This document shows positions 11,346 to 22,726 of a DNA stretch of 64,000 bases, piece by piece; position 1 is the first letter of the stretch; the number at the start of each line of letters is the position of its first letter. The notes under the pieces are model-generated. The model was given only the letters and a program-made list of their open reading frames with translations, did no database searches and was not told the DNA's origin. Origin of the DNA: Schistocerca nitens (taxonomy: Eukaryota; Arthropoda; Insecta; Orthoptera; Acrididae); contig NC_064623.1 of assembly GCF_023898315.1 (NCBI RefSeq), positions 16,505,140 to 16,569,139 on the forward strand. Reading direction: 5' to 3'. A program made the translations under genes and the position numbers.

Positions 11346-11799
11346 TTAGACGATCAGGTGCACCCCATGATTCAGATGTTGTTCCCCAACAACGATGCCA
11401 TTTTTTAGGACGATAATGCACCCATTCACACAGCCAGGACAGTACAATCGTGATATGAGGAGCATGCAACTGAACTGCAGCGTCTTTCTCAGCCGGCAGA
11501 GTCCCTGGACTTGAACATTATCGAACCCTTGTGGGTGGTATTGGAGCGCAGATTCCGGAGCAGATTTCCGCCTCCCTTATCACTACATGAGTTATAAGAG
11601 GTTCTGATCGAAGAGTGGCATAACATTCCACTTGAGAGTATACAATCATTATAAGCCAGTATTCCAAATAGAATCGCATCTGTATTACGGGCAAATTGGG
11701 GTCCACCCGTTATTAATAAACCATTTCCAAGTAAGTACAGGTGTCCACATTATTTTGTCTATCCCCTGTATTCCCTGCTGGTAAAACCTCTTCTCCTCT

Positions 11800-12700
11800 G
11801 CTGGTGGCCATGTTTTCGCCGCATGACTTACGCTCTCATCGTCTTCAAAATGTGCGTCCCACGCAGAGAGCCGGTAAGTGGCCCAAACATACGGAGGTCC
11901 GAGGGCTGTGTGGCGGACGAAGCAATGATGACCAGCCCAATTTAGTGATGTAATCTGAGTTGTGTGTGTGGCCGTGCGTTGTCATGTTGCCTTAAGATTT
12001 CATCAGGATTCTTGTCGGACCGAACATGTTCGAAATGGTTCTAGAGTTTCTTCAGGATCTCCACGCACGCCTCTAAATTAACTTTTTTGGTAAGACGGCT
12101 ACTACCTCAGAAGACTGCCATCATGATTTTTCCATCAGAGGGAGCCGCCTTGAATCCCTTCTTTTCTGGATGACTGTGGGTGGTGCCTTTTTGGTTCCGG
12201 CTCAGAGCGATGCATCCAGGCACGGATTTGTCACAGAAAGACCTCTCCACTGGCCTCAAACTCCTCGAACACTTCAGAAGAAATGGCTTTTCTCCGCATC
12301 TTCTTGTCTGCTGTGAGCGCTAATGGAACTCGTCTTGAGTGCACTTTCCGAATTCCAAGAATCTCAGTCATTACACACGTACTTTCCAGTGCCCGTCGAT
12401 GGCTACAGAGCCAATTTTGTCCAGTTATGATGCGTCGACCTGCGCGAATAATTTCGCCACCGCGTCGGATGCACTGGCCGCCCCGGGATGTCTCTAACGT
12501 GGCCGATCATGGAGCTCAGTTTCGGCACTTTGTGACGACTTAAACCTCTTTACCCAGCGCCCAACGGTGCTCCTAACAACTGCATCATTACCGTACGCGG
12601 CAGACAAACATTTATGGATGTTCCCCATGATTTCCTTTGCCGCAGACTAATGATTCAATTGTACCACGTTCCTCTTAACGACAGTCATGTACAGACGTCA
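11800..12700 (-). pseudogene. mariner-type transposase relic
   Basis: Minus-strand translation, patched by eye across frameshifts, gives the order expected of a mariner transposase. An N-terminal 'VGRWVKRFKSS' and 'ETELHDRPR' segment comes first, then 'ILGIRKVHSRRVPLALTADK', then 'HPEKKGFKAAPSDGKIMMAVF'-like sequence, 'QHDNARPHT' with the second catalytic Asp (around 11957-11985), and finally 'GTHFEDDESVSHAAKTW'. At least four stops or frameshifts are present. Its C-terminal edge lies within about 30 bp of the right TA of the neighbouring Tc1-like element. No terminal repeats were recognised. Confidence 0.8.
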
Positions 12701-12984
12701 TTCTGATGGTTCACAACGACTTTGTCATCTGTCGTAATTGCTCGAAACTTCGTGCGGAGGAAACGACGTTTCTTTACAAATGTGTATTAACGACTGTAAA
12801 GAATAATTTGTGACATTATGTATTGGACGAGTAAGATTGATCTCTGACGATGCTGTTGTCAAGAGCTTTGTTTCAATGCCGGTAAACGCGAGATAATGGT
12901 CGTAGGAAAGAGAAATAATCTGATAGTATCTGATTACAAGATAGGTCACGAATATCTCATGCACATCTCATCGCTTCTAATCAC

Positions 12985-14040
12985 GTTGTTTGCGTATGGA
13001 GTACCGTATCGTTTGTGACATTCGATTCGTAATTTCCTATCAGAAAGGTTAAAGTTCGTAGTCAATGACGGGAAGTAATCTCGTGAAAGCGAAGTGAAAT
13101 CTGTGGTTCCCCAATAAAGGGTTATAGGGCCTCTCGTGTTCTTAATGTACATAAACCATTTAGGAGACGATCTTAGCAGCTCTCTTAGACTGTTTGCAGA
13201 TGCTGCTGTCATTTACCGCCAAGTAAGGTCATCAGAAGGTCAAAACCAATTGCAAAATAATGTAGACAAGATATCTGTGCGGTGAGAAAAGTGACTATTG
13301 ACTCTAAATAATGAAAAGTGTGACGTCATCGACATGAATACTACAAGGAATCGGCTAAATTTCCGTTACACGGTAAATCACACAAACCAAAAGGCTGTCA
13401 GTTCAGGTAAATACCTAGGGATTACAATTACGAACAACTTAAATTGCAACTGTTACGTACACAGTGTTATGGGTAGGATGAATCCAAAAGTGTATTTCAT
13501 TGACAGAACATTTGGAAGACGCTACAAAGCCAGTGCATAGACTACCAACACTGCGACTTTCTGTCGTCTGCTAGAGTACTGCTGTACAGTTTGGGATCCT
13601 TAGCAGATAGAGTTGACGGACGACATCGAAAAAGTTCAAAGGAGGGCAGGTCGTTTTGCATTATCGTGAAATATGGGTGAGAGTATCGCTGACGCGATAC
13701 ACCAGTTGGGGTGGCAATTTTTAATAAAACAAAGGAGTTCTTCGTTTCTTTAACAAAACGAAGGCGTTTTTCGTTGCGGTGAGATCGTCTCACGAAATTT
13801 CGAACCGCAACTGTCTTCCTCGAATGTGAAAATATTTTGTTGACTCACATTTACGCTCGAAGAAATGACCACAGCAATCAAGGACGGGAAAAGAAGAGCT
13901 CTGCACGGAAATATTAAGGTTTTGGTTTTGCCCACGTGCTCTTCGTGAGCGGGACGGTCGAGAAATAATCTGAAAGGGGTTTGATGAACCCTCAGCGAAA
14001 CACTTACGTGTGAATTACAGAGTACTCATGTAGATGTATA
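12985..14040 (+). pseudogene. CR1-like LINE, 5'-truncated, degenerate
   Basis: Same family as 4771-6010 but on the plus strand. Recognisable pieces are 'GPLVFLMYINHLGDDL', 'LRLFADAAVIYR' (FADD reduced to FADA), the frame at 13298-13540 with 'YLGITITNNLN' and 'FIDRTFGRRY', and a tail ending 'catgtagatgtata'. Multiple stops break it. Confidence 0.8.
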
Positions 14041-14154
14041 GTTAATTAGTGTAATACTAGCAAGCGATACGAAATAGACCGACCAAAGACAGGCTGTACT
14101 TTGATACGTGAATGGATGGGTTCTAGAAAACTGCACTGCTTGTATAAAGAAAAT

Positions 14155-14335
14155 CGCAATAAGACGCTAGTGTAAGCAGTGTTCCAGTGTCTACAGTCTT
14201 CATGAAGCAGGCTGCCGACAGGTACCCAATACAAGACGCTAGCGTAACCTGTGTTCCAGTGTCTGGAGTCGGTGTAACCAGTGTTGCTATGCCCGGAGTC
14301 TTCATGATGGAGGCTGACGACGGGCATCGAACCAT
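14155..14335. repeat. Diverged tandem repeat, about 55-65-bp units
   Basis: Blocks such as 'gacgctagtgtaagcagtgt', 'gacgctagcgtaacctgtgt' and 'gtaaccagtgttgctatg', each followed by 'gtgtctacagtc' or 'ccggagtcttcatga' type sequence, repeat roughly three times with drift. The overlapping frames on both strands owe their openness to this. Confidence 0.6.
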
Positions 14336-14595
14336 CGAGGCGGCAGTCCTACTCGCACTGGTGTGGTTATTACGTTTTATAACGCCCAACTATAAGAACA
14401 GTACTTTAGATCTCGAAACTTACATTACAGAACAGTAATTCCATTTGCAGTTAAAATTTATTCTTGTAGATACAGGTACGTACTGTACACGAAGTCATTA
14501 TACAGTACATCGTTGCTTTTACAAGAAAATCAGTTGTTTTCTGGAACTAGCAGATCGACATTTTATTTTTTTTATTTGTATTTCATTTGCTTCTA

Positions 14596-16115
14596 CACTG
14601 AAGCGCCAAAGGCACTCATATAGGCAAGCATATTCAAATACAGAGGGATGTAAACAGGCAGAATACGGCGCTGCGGTCGGCAACGCCTATATAACACCAC
14701 ACGTGTCTGCCGCAGTTGTCAGATCGGTTACTGCTGCTACAATGGAAAGTTAGCAAGATTTAACTGAATGTGAACGTGGTGTTAATAGTCGGCGCACGAG
14801 CGATGGGACATAGCATCTCTGAGATAGCAATGAAATGGGGATTTTACCCTACGACCATTTTACGAGTGTTCCGTAAATACCAGGAATCCGGTGAAACATC
14901 AAATCACCGACATCGCTGCGACCGGAGAAAGATCCTGCAACAACGGAACCAACGACGAATGAAGAGAATCGTTCAACGTGACCCAAGTGCAACCCATCCG
15001 CAAATTGCTGCAGATTTCAACACTGCGCCATCAAAAAGTGCAGGCGTGCGAACCATTCAGCGAAACATCATCGATATGGGCTTTCGGAATCGAAGGCCCA
15101 CTCGTGTACCCTTGACGACTGCACGACACAAAGCTTTACGCCTCGCCTGGGCCCGTCAACACAGACATTGGACTGTGATGACTGGAAACTTGTTGCCTGG
15201 TCGGACAAGTCTCGCTTCAAACTGTATCGAGCGGATGGACGCGGATGGAGACAACCTCATGAATCCATGGACCATGTACGGGTATGGAGACAACTCATGA
15301 ATCCATGGACCTTGCATTTCACCAGGGAATTGTTCAAGCTCGTCAAAGCTCTGCAACGGTGTGAAGCGTGTGTAGCTAGAGCGATATGGGACCCCTGATA
15401 CGTCTCGATACGACTCTGACAGGTGACACGCACGTAAGCATCCTGTCTGATCACCTGCATCCATCGATGTCCATTGTGCATTCCAACGAACAACGCGTCA
15501 TCGCAGACTTCCAGAATTGCTACAGAGTGGCTCCAGGAAAACTCTTTTGCGTTTAAACACTTCCGCTGCCCACCAGACTCCCCGGACTTAGGCATTATTG
15601 AGCATGTCCGTGATGTTCAGAAGAGATCTCCACCTCTCGTGCTCTTACGGATTTAGAGACAGCCCGGCAGGATTCATGGTGTCAATTCCCTTCAGCCACA
15701 TACGTAAGCATGGTGCCTGATCACCGGTATCCACTGATGTCCATTGTGCATTCCGGCGGACTCGGGCAGTTCCAGCACGACAATGCGACACCCCACACGT
15801 CCAGAATTGCAACAGAGTGCTTCCAGGAACACTCTTCTGAGCTTAAACACTTATGCTGGCCTCCAAATTCCCCCGACACGAACATTATTGACCATATCTG
15901 GGATGCCTTGCAATGCGCTGTTCAGAAGAGGTCTCCACCCCTCGTACTCTTGTGGATTTATGGACAGCCCTGCAAGATTCATGGTGTCAGTTCCCTCCAA
16001 CACTACTTCAGGCATTAGTCGAGTCCGTGTCACGTCGTGATGCGGCACTTCTGCGTGCTCGCGGGGGTCCTACACGATATTAGGCATGTGTACCAGTTTC
16101 TCTGGCTCTTCAGTG
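14596..16115 (+). mobile_element. Tc1-like transposon family A, copy 2, rearranged
   Basis: Bounded by TA (14594-14595; 16116-16117) with ends 'cactgaagcgccaaagg' and the complement of 'cactgaagagccagag'. The transposase frame at 14770-15300 starts at the helix-turn-helix ('GARAMGHSISEIAMKWGF') and runs into the first catalytic region 'DWKLVAWSDKSRF' (frame +1, from 15168). The C-terminal catalytic segment is present twice: once at about 15425-15695 (degenerate) and again at 15700-16020, where 'QHDNATPHTSRIATE' and 'SPDTNIIDHIWDALQ' are readable. In the second copy the final acidic residue is Asp rather than Glu. A short duplication around 15240-15310 is also visible. Confidence 0.9.
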
Positions 16116-16117
16116 TA

Positions 16118-16640
16118 TATCGGTGAGGCAGCCAAAGTCTCAAGAGCTGCTTGCGGTGTGTCACGGGTTATGTTGTCAAATTAATTTCCCTAACAGGTTG
16201 CGAGACGTAACACTAAGGCTGTCTCTTACACCGACAAGCCACGAATGGTATCGATCTGTGTTGAATTAGTGAAATTTTAACAATAAGAAGAAAATCATTG
16301 TAATAAAAACTGAAAGCGCGTGACCTTGTTCTTTTAGCCAGAAACCGGAAGATGTGCAAAGACTAATGGAGGTCACGCATGAAATCACTGGAAAAGCGGG
16401 TCTCAACGCCTCGTATGACCACAAAGAATACACATGGAACCATGAGCAGAAATATTTGGAGGTGAAACATGGGATGGCTAGCTCAACGCCAGCTGTCTCG
16501 TCCGCGAAGGCTGTATAGCCTGCACAGACTTCTGTTTTGTTTTTTGTTCTTGCTTAATCGATTTTTTTATGTTGTTCACATATTGCTACAGCAATTGAAC
16601 TTTCGACGCTAATTAAGGCCATAGAAGCATGGTCCTTTCC
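16118..16640. other. Unassigned DNA
   Basis: No supported feature. 'aaggccatagaagcatggtc' near 16616 begins the similarity shared with the repeat copy at 49930. Confidence 0.35.
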
Positions 16641-17480
16641 GAATGTACTTGTGATCAAAAAGCGATTCTAGTAGCTAGAGTGCAAAGTTTTTGTTCCTCA
16701 AGCCTTTTCCGTTGTTGTGGATATATTTCCATAGGAACTTTCACCCTCAAACACATATTTCTTTACATCTGAGTAGTGAAATACCAGTTTTCAAAGATTT
16801 AGCTTTAATTTTTTACATAAATAAAAATTTTCTCAAAAATTTTCATCCCTATTTCACCCCCATAGGGGTTGAATTTCCAAGAGCAGTGAAACACATAATT
16901 TTTTGTTTCATTTACAAAAAAGAACCCAAATACAAATTTTCATGTGCGTACATTTAGCTTTGAAAGTGCTTTCATAATGAAATAATTTTGTAAAACTTTT
17001 CATCCGCTATTTGACACCCTTAGGTGGTTGAATTTCCAAAAACAATGAAACACCTTTTGGTTAATTTCCAACCTAGAAGTCAAATACCAATTTTTATATA
17101 TGTAGGTGTAAAAATGCTATAGCATTTTCTTTAACAACGATTTATCTAAAAGAAACTTTCACCCCTTAGTAGCTGAATTTCCAAAAAATTCTGAAACACG
17201 TAATTATTTATTTCTGACTGAGAAATCAAATACTAGTTTTCGTAGTTCTACCTTCAAAGCTGCCTTAGTTGCGACTTTTTCAAAAAAAAAAAAAAACCTT
17301 TCATGTCCTATTTCAACCCATTAGGGGTGCAATTCCGAAAACTCCTTTCAGTGTAACATCAACAACCTCTCCTAATTTGAAGTTTATATCCTTGGCAGTT
17401 TGGGCTGTGCAATGTTGAGGGAATGAGTGAGTGAGTCAGTCAGTCAGTCAGTCGACCGGGACATTGCCGTTTACACAGAG
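16640..17480. repeat. Unclassified repeat: array of about 150-bp diverged units with an AGTC tail
   Basis: The phrase 'ttttcatcc.tatttca.ccc..taggggttgaatttcc' recurs at about 16841, 17000, 17156 and 17302, a period near 150 bp, with a partial unit at 16738. The array ends in 'gagtgagtgagtcagtcagt' (17425-17453). A second copy with the same edges lies at about 49930-50770. No coding capacity; element class unknown. Confidence 0.7.
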
Positions 17481-18060
17481 AGATTGTAAGGACAGATAAA
17501 TTCAAATACTTGGGGGGAATGGATAAAGAGGCATTCAAAGGAGGAGCCTTGTTTACAAACTAACACAGAACAGGCAATACGACGACATCCTACAAGGTCA
17601 AAATGGGGCACTATATTCAAGTTATAAAATCACAAGGACTGTATGCTGAGGAGTGTCTTATTTAAACAAAAATAGACCTTTGGAAGAACCTGAAAAGCCG
17701 AAAGGAAGATTCTGAGGGAAATACTGGGTCGCCAGAAGACTAGCGATGGGGACTGAAAGAATAAAATCGATGAGCAGATCTAAACGTACACCGAAAAGAT
17801 CGCGGGCACAATGTGGAAACGAAGGTTGAAATTTTATGAACACTTACAGAGAACGGGCGAAAACCGACTGAGCAAAAAGATTTTCAGTTGCATCATAAGG
17901 CTAAGGTCAAGGAAAGAGAAAAATAGATGCGCAAGGAACTGATCATACTGTACTTACTGTACAAGTGACCCAAAATAGAGAACAATCCTGAAGCGAAGCC
18001 AACAGCACAAAATCATTTGAAAAGAAACGACTCAAATGGACGTTCACACAATACACTTCC
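17480..18060 (+). pseudogene. RTE-type LINE fragment after the RT domain
   Basis: Plus-strand reading gives 'DKFKYLGEW', 'GLYAEECLI', a 'KILREILGRQKTSDGD'-like segment, 'WKRRLKFYEHLQRTGENRLS' and a basic tail. This is the order seen in RTE-like elements between the FADD box and the C-terminus. Stops and frameshifts are frequent. It belongs to the same general subfamily as 7740-8245. Confidence 0.65.
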
Positions 18061-18103
18061 GAGGAGGAGGAGGAGGAGGAAGAGGAGGAGGAGGTGGTGG
18101 TGG

Positions 18104-18176
<73 letters not shown>
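18061..18176. repeat. Purine-only tract: (GGA)n, (GGT)n, (GA)n, G10
   Basis: About 115 bases almost free of C on the plus strand: GGA units, a short GGT block, about 32 GA units and a G run. The plus and minus frames across it are artefacts. Confidence 0.95.
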
Positions 18177-18177
<1 letters not shown>

Positions 18178-18675
18178 CTGCAAGAGTGCCCCATACTTTT
18201 ACCGTCAACATTGGAGATAAGGAACTAATCTGACGAGGAAAGAATATTTCTGGAGGTCTTGTGGGACAAGTGTTCGTGAACTACTGTTGCAAGGTTAGCT
18301 ACTTGAAACCTCAATCAGCACATAATGAAGCTGTGCCACGTCTTGCTCGCAAATTGATTTATTGATTCGTTCCAGTTGATCATCAACAGATGTAACTATA
18401 GTAAAGTCAAAGAAATACAATACAAAATAATGCCTTACGAAAATGATACGCACTGTGGATAGCAACTTCCATCAATGAATCACAAAAATAGATCACACGA
18501 AAGTGGGCACGTAAGATACTGAAAATACGGCTCACATATATATGTGCAGCCTGGTGCCAACCTGATCCTACACTGAGAAACGTAGTGGTATGGAAAACAT
18601 CTGCCGTCAGCAGTTCCCGTTAGCAACCACACAGTCGGCTATTAACTCAACAGCTAGGAAAGAATGTCTTCACTA
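18177..18675. other. Unassigned DNA
   Basis: Nothing recognised. Confidence 0.35.
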
Positions 18676-18903
18676 CACAAACATTTGCACTTCACTATTA
18701 CCGGTTTCGGCAACTGCATCGTCAGATCATAAAATATTCTGGTGTAGTATAAACGTCCAATTAAACATGTTAAGTACATTATAAGTACTTACTATGTACT
18801 TACATGTTTAGTTTGACGTTGCTACTACAGCAAAATATTTTATGATATGAAGACGGCAGTAGCCGAAACCGGTAATGTTGAAATGTGAAAGTTTGTATAA
18901 TCA
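18676..18903. mobile_element. Foldback (MITE-like) element
   Basis: Two inverted arms of about 70 bp, each holding 'attaccggtttcggc' and 'atcataaaatatt', flank a central spacer of about 90 bp that itself contains 'tacttactatgtacttac'. Arm identity is roughly 80 percent. No coding potential. The ACCGGTTTCGG core links it to the repeat at 1060-1190. Confidence 0.7.
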
Positions 18904-19037
18904 AGACGGACCTGTAAAATAAAATACCAAAATGTGATCACTGACTCATTTTCAGACTTTATATATTCAACTGATAGGGAAGAATGTAGTGAAAATATTG
19001 ATACCGTATTACATGGACTTAAAAGCCATGCAGTCAT

Positions 19038-20338
19038 GTTGTTGTTGTTGTGGTCTTCAGTCCTGAGACTGGTTTGATGCAGCTCTCCATGCTACTCTAT
19101 CCTGTGCAAGCTTCTTCATCTCCCAGTACCTACTGCAACCTACATCCTTCTGAATCTGCTTAGTGTATTCATCTCTTGGTCTCCCCCTACGATTTTTACC
19201 CTCCACGATGCCCTCCAATACTAAATTGGCGATCCCTTGATGCCTCAGAACATGTCCTACCAACCGATCCCTTCTTCTGGTCAAGTTGTGCCACAAACTC
19301 CTCTTCTCCCCAATCCTATTCAGTACCTCCTCATTAGTTATGTGATCTACCCATCTAATCTTCAGCATTCTTCTGTAGCACCACATTTCGAAAGCTTCTA
19401 TTCTCTTCTTGTCCAAACTATTTACCGTCCATGTTTCACTTCCATATATGGCTACACTCCATACAAATACTTTCAGAAATGACTTCCTGACACTTAAATC
19501 TATACTCGATGTTAACAAATTTCTCTTCTTCAGAAACGCTTTCCTTGCCATTGCCAGTCTACATTTTATATCCTCTCTACTTCGACCATCATCGGTTATT
19601 TTGCTCCCCAAATAGCAAAACTCCTTTACTACTTTAAGTGTCTCATTTCCTAATCTAATACACTCAACATCACCCGACTTAATTCGACTACATTCCATTA
19701 TCCTCGTTTTGCTTTTGTTGATGTTCATCTTATATCCTCCCTTCAAGACACCATCCATTCCGTTCAACTGTTCTTCCAAGTCCTTTGCTGTCTCTGACAG
19801 AATTACAATGTCATCGGCAAACCTCAAAGTTTTTATTTCTACTCCATGGATTTTAATACCTACTCGGAATTTTTCTTTTGTTTCCTTTACTGCTTGCTCA
19901 ATATACAGATTGAATAACATCGGGGAGCGGCTACAACCCTGTCTTACTCCCTTCCCAACCGCTGCTTCCCTTTCATGTCCCTCGACTCTTATAACTGCCA
20001 TCTGGTTTCTATAAAAATTGTAAATAGCCTTTCGCTCCCTGTATTTTACCCCTGCCACCTTTAGAATTTGAAAGAGAGTATTCCAGTCAACATTGTCAAA
20101 AGCTTTCTCTAAGTCTACAAATGCTAGAAACGTAGGCTTGCCTTTCCTTTATCTTTCTTCTAAGGTAAGTCGTAAGGTCAGTATTGCCTCACGTGTTCCA
20201 GTATTTCTACGGGATCCAAACTGATCTTCCCCGAGGCCGGCTTCTACTAGTTTTTCCATTCGTCTGTAAAGAATTCGTGTTAGTATTTTGCAGCTGTGGC
20301 TTATTAAACTGATTGTCCGGTAATTTTCACATCTGTCA
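19038..20338 (-). pseudogene. RTE-like LINE, 5'-truncated, most of ORF2 RT open
   Basis: The minus strand is open from 20058 to 19057 (333 codons) and continues in phase upstream to 20338 through one stop. Motifs in order: 'DRCENYRTISLISHSCKILT', 'FLAFVDLEKAFDNVDW', 'GVRQGCSRSPMLFNLYIEQ', 'LRFADDIVIL' with both catalytic Asp intact, 'FCYLGSKIT', 'VAIYGSETWTV', 'RRMLKIRWVDHITNEEVL' and the terminal 'VAWRAASNQSQD'. A CAACAACAA tail follows. Short target duplication agtcat at 19032-19037 and 20339-20344. It is 5' truncated (no endonuclease) and so immobile. This is the best-preserved LINE of this family here. Confidence 0.93.
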
Positions 20339-20344
20339 AGTCAT

Positions 20345-21955
20345 AAGACTTTAAAAACGAGAAATAGATTGTATACAAAGTGATATATAACAAAATATAC
20401 AGATTTCATACAGGAAGTTATCAAATTATAAAACATAAAGGATTTATTAAATGGCACGTAAAATAAAACAAAGTGCGCGATATAAATGCAGAAACGTTTT
20501 AACATAGTTTAATAAACGAGCACAATAAACGCCTGGAATATGACATAGTTACATAAGCGATTACATTATAGGCATTGGTAACATAAATTGTCTTTTTTCC
20601 ACAAAGGTAAGCAATAATAAAAAGGAAAATAAATTTTTATACTTGATGAACGCATGTGATGCATATCGAACGGTAGTTCATAAAATGACAGACAGCAAAT
20701 TGATAATGTAACTTATTAAAAATTTTGAAGCAAGCTATGATAAAAAGGTAAATACAAAGCCATGCTCAACACAACATACACATTAGTATTGTGTATGAAG
20801 CCAGGTGTAGTTAGCAAAATCATCCTGCCCTAAAACGATAAACATATAGTGTCATCTGTAAAATTAGGAAAACCTCAAATACACTTACCACATTAGTAAT
20901 GACTGAGAAAGCAAGAGACACTGCCACAATAGGAACTAAATATTATATGAACCCTGAAAATGTAAAAATTGAAATATCATAGGCACCAAGTGCGCAACAC
21001 GGCACACGTAGGGTGCAAAATAAAATGACGGCCATTCCTAACACACCTTTATAACGTCAAACCACAGAGAATCGAAAGAGGGTGCAGTGTCTAACCGTGA
21101 CAAGAATAACCAATTACCATAGCGTACAACGATCTGAAATGACAAAATGAAACAATAGTAAACGTCAAATCAAGCTGATGACACTTACTTAAAAAAGTTG
21201 GAGGTGGAACAGGAAGGGGGAAGGAAAACAAAAGGGGTTGTAAGATAAGACGCAAGAGAAATAGTTATACTAAAAATCAACAGAATGTGTGACGTGTATC
21301 ACAAGCGCAACCTATACCGCAATGATGATACGGCTACGTGCTGTCGAAGCTAATAGCGATGACAAACGAGAAATTAGGAAACTATATAGACGGAACCGAA
21401 ACTATACAGTTTTATAACCGTAAAAATAAAACATTTTCTACGAACTTTATATCCTTACGACACTGACATTGACAACTATCATCCGCTACTCAATGGACTG
21501 TAAAAAAGCACGTCACACTTTCTTGCCATCTTCCTACATGCTGAAAGCTGCTAGTCCAATTGACGGTTAAAAATCGAAACTACAATTATATCTAAGAACT
21601 TTCGGGGACACGAAGAGCTGTACACAAGATCCAAGTAAAGTATGTACGTGAAGGTTGCGTTATATTCCACTAACTTCGACGAATTTCATACACGATACAA
21701 TTACAAATAAATTCATAGTGCCGGACAGATAGCTGTGTAAATCATACTTACAGTAACTACAGAAAGCACTGCGATCATTTTAGTTGCTCGAGGAAGATCA
21801 AATGCCACACGCACACACCCATACGAAATTACAATAGCTATCCGAATATCAGGGATCAACTTTCTTTAAAGGCGCAGAATACACACTCTTTTAATCTTTG
21901 TATATCACGCTACATTAAAAGTGGTTCCTGTATCAAGACTTTAGGTGTTGTAAAT
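20345..21955. other. AT-rich, probably single-copy intergenic or intronic DNA
   Basis: About 1.6 kb with no recognisable repeat, no open frame above 60 codons and no tRNA-like fold. Confidence 0.45.
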
Positions 21956-21956
21956 A

Positions 21957-22025
21957 TGTTGTAATATGTGTTGTATATTTTGTGTAAAGTAAAAATGTTG
22001 TAATATGTTTTGTAGATTTCTGTGT
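21957..22025. repeat. Imperfect tandem duplication, about 39-bp unit
   Basis: 'gttgtaatatgtgttgta' and 'gttgtaatatgttttgta' each start a unit that continues with 't.tttgtgtaa'. Two units only. Confidence 0.6.
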
Positions 22026-22514
22026 AAGCTGACTAATCCGTGTACTGTAGCCCGTGCCAAGTGGCGCCAGTGAAACTGACCTCATCTTCGGACGTCTCGG
22101 GTTCCTCTCAGAAAAATTGCAGTCCGGACAATCTTAACAAGGCAGGCTCATACAGTTATTTCCCCCTTTTCTCTTTCCAGTGCCGCTCACAAAAGAACCA
22201 TCCTTATCTGCTGCATTTAGTTGCCAAGCTAATAAACTTTTACTATTATTTAGAGGAAGACCCTTTTTTCCTAATTTCTGAGTAGGATTAGGAACAAGAT
22301 TCGGAGCAGTGTATGCCCTAATAGGTGCGTGTGTGTGTGTGTGTGTGCACACGTAGATTTTTTCTTTGGATCTTGGGAACTTGGTACGGCTAAAGCGGGC
22401 GCAAAATACAGAACTGGACATCAGTAAAACGTTGACAATGTTCAATTCGTGGAGGAAGTCGATCAGAGTCCGGAACTGGCAGTATCCCATCAAGTTAGTG
22501 CTGTTCCTTTAATG
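22026..22514. other. Unassigned DNA with a short (GT)n
   Basis: Possible upstream part of the Gypsy relic that follows, but no LTR boundary or primer-binding site could be identified. A (GT)10 run lies near 22327. The 119-codon minus frame is not recognised. Confidence 0.35.
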
Positions 22515-22529
22515 CAAATTTTGTAACAA

Positions 22530-22726
22530 ATGTTCAAATGTGTGTGAAATCTTATGGGACTTAACTGCTAAGGTCATCAGCCCCTAAGCTTACTCACTAC
22601 TTAACGTAAATTATCCTAAGGACAGACACACACAACCATGCCCGAAGGAGGACTCGAACCTCCGCCGGGACCAGCCGCACAGTCGATGACTGCAGCGCCC
22701 TTGACCGCTTGGCTAATCCCGCGCGG
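22530..22726 (-). mobile_element. tRNA-headed SINE, family B
   Basis: Full-length family B SINE on the minus strand, flanked by a perfect 15-bp target duplication caaattttgtaacaa (22515-22529 and 22727-22741). The perfect duplication suggests a fairly recent insertion. Confidence 0.95.

Larger units (their letters stand above)
9716..11768 (+). mobile_element. Tc1-like transposon family B, interrupted by two insertions
   Basis: The ends are inverted: 'caggggatacgcaaaatag' at the left and the complement of 'caggggatagacaaaataat' at the right, each beside a TA (9714-9715; 11769-11770). The transposase relic reads forward. It includes an N-terminal helix-turn-helix segment 'GARLAGASVTKTANLLNL', a middle part ending 'WTTDHWKHAIWSVESTF' (catalytic Asp replaced by Glu in WSVES), and a C-terminal part with 'DDNAPIHTARTV' and 'LDLNIIEPLW'. 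By my count 36 residues separate the second Asp and the Glu. A SINE (10024-10215) and a hAT-like insert (about 10746-11345) split it, and stops and frameshifts occur throughout. Confidence 0.9.

Noticed and set aside
17425..17453. AGTC/AGTG repeats as a telomere-like or CRISPR-like array
   Set aside because: Only seven 4-bp units without spacers; it is the tail of the dispersed repeat, seen again in decayed form near 50720.
18017..18220. Arg/Glu-rich frames
   Set aside because: Pure translation of GGA/GA microsatellite.
22134..22493. 119-codon minus frame with a His/Thr run
   Set aside because: Driven by a (GT)n tract; no conserved motif.
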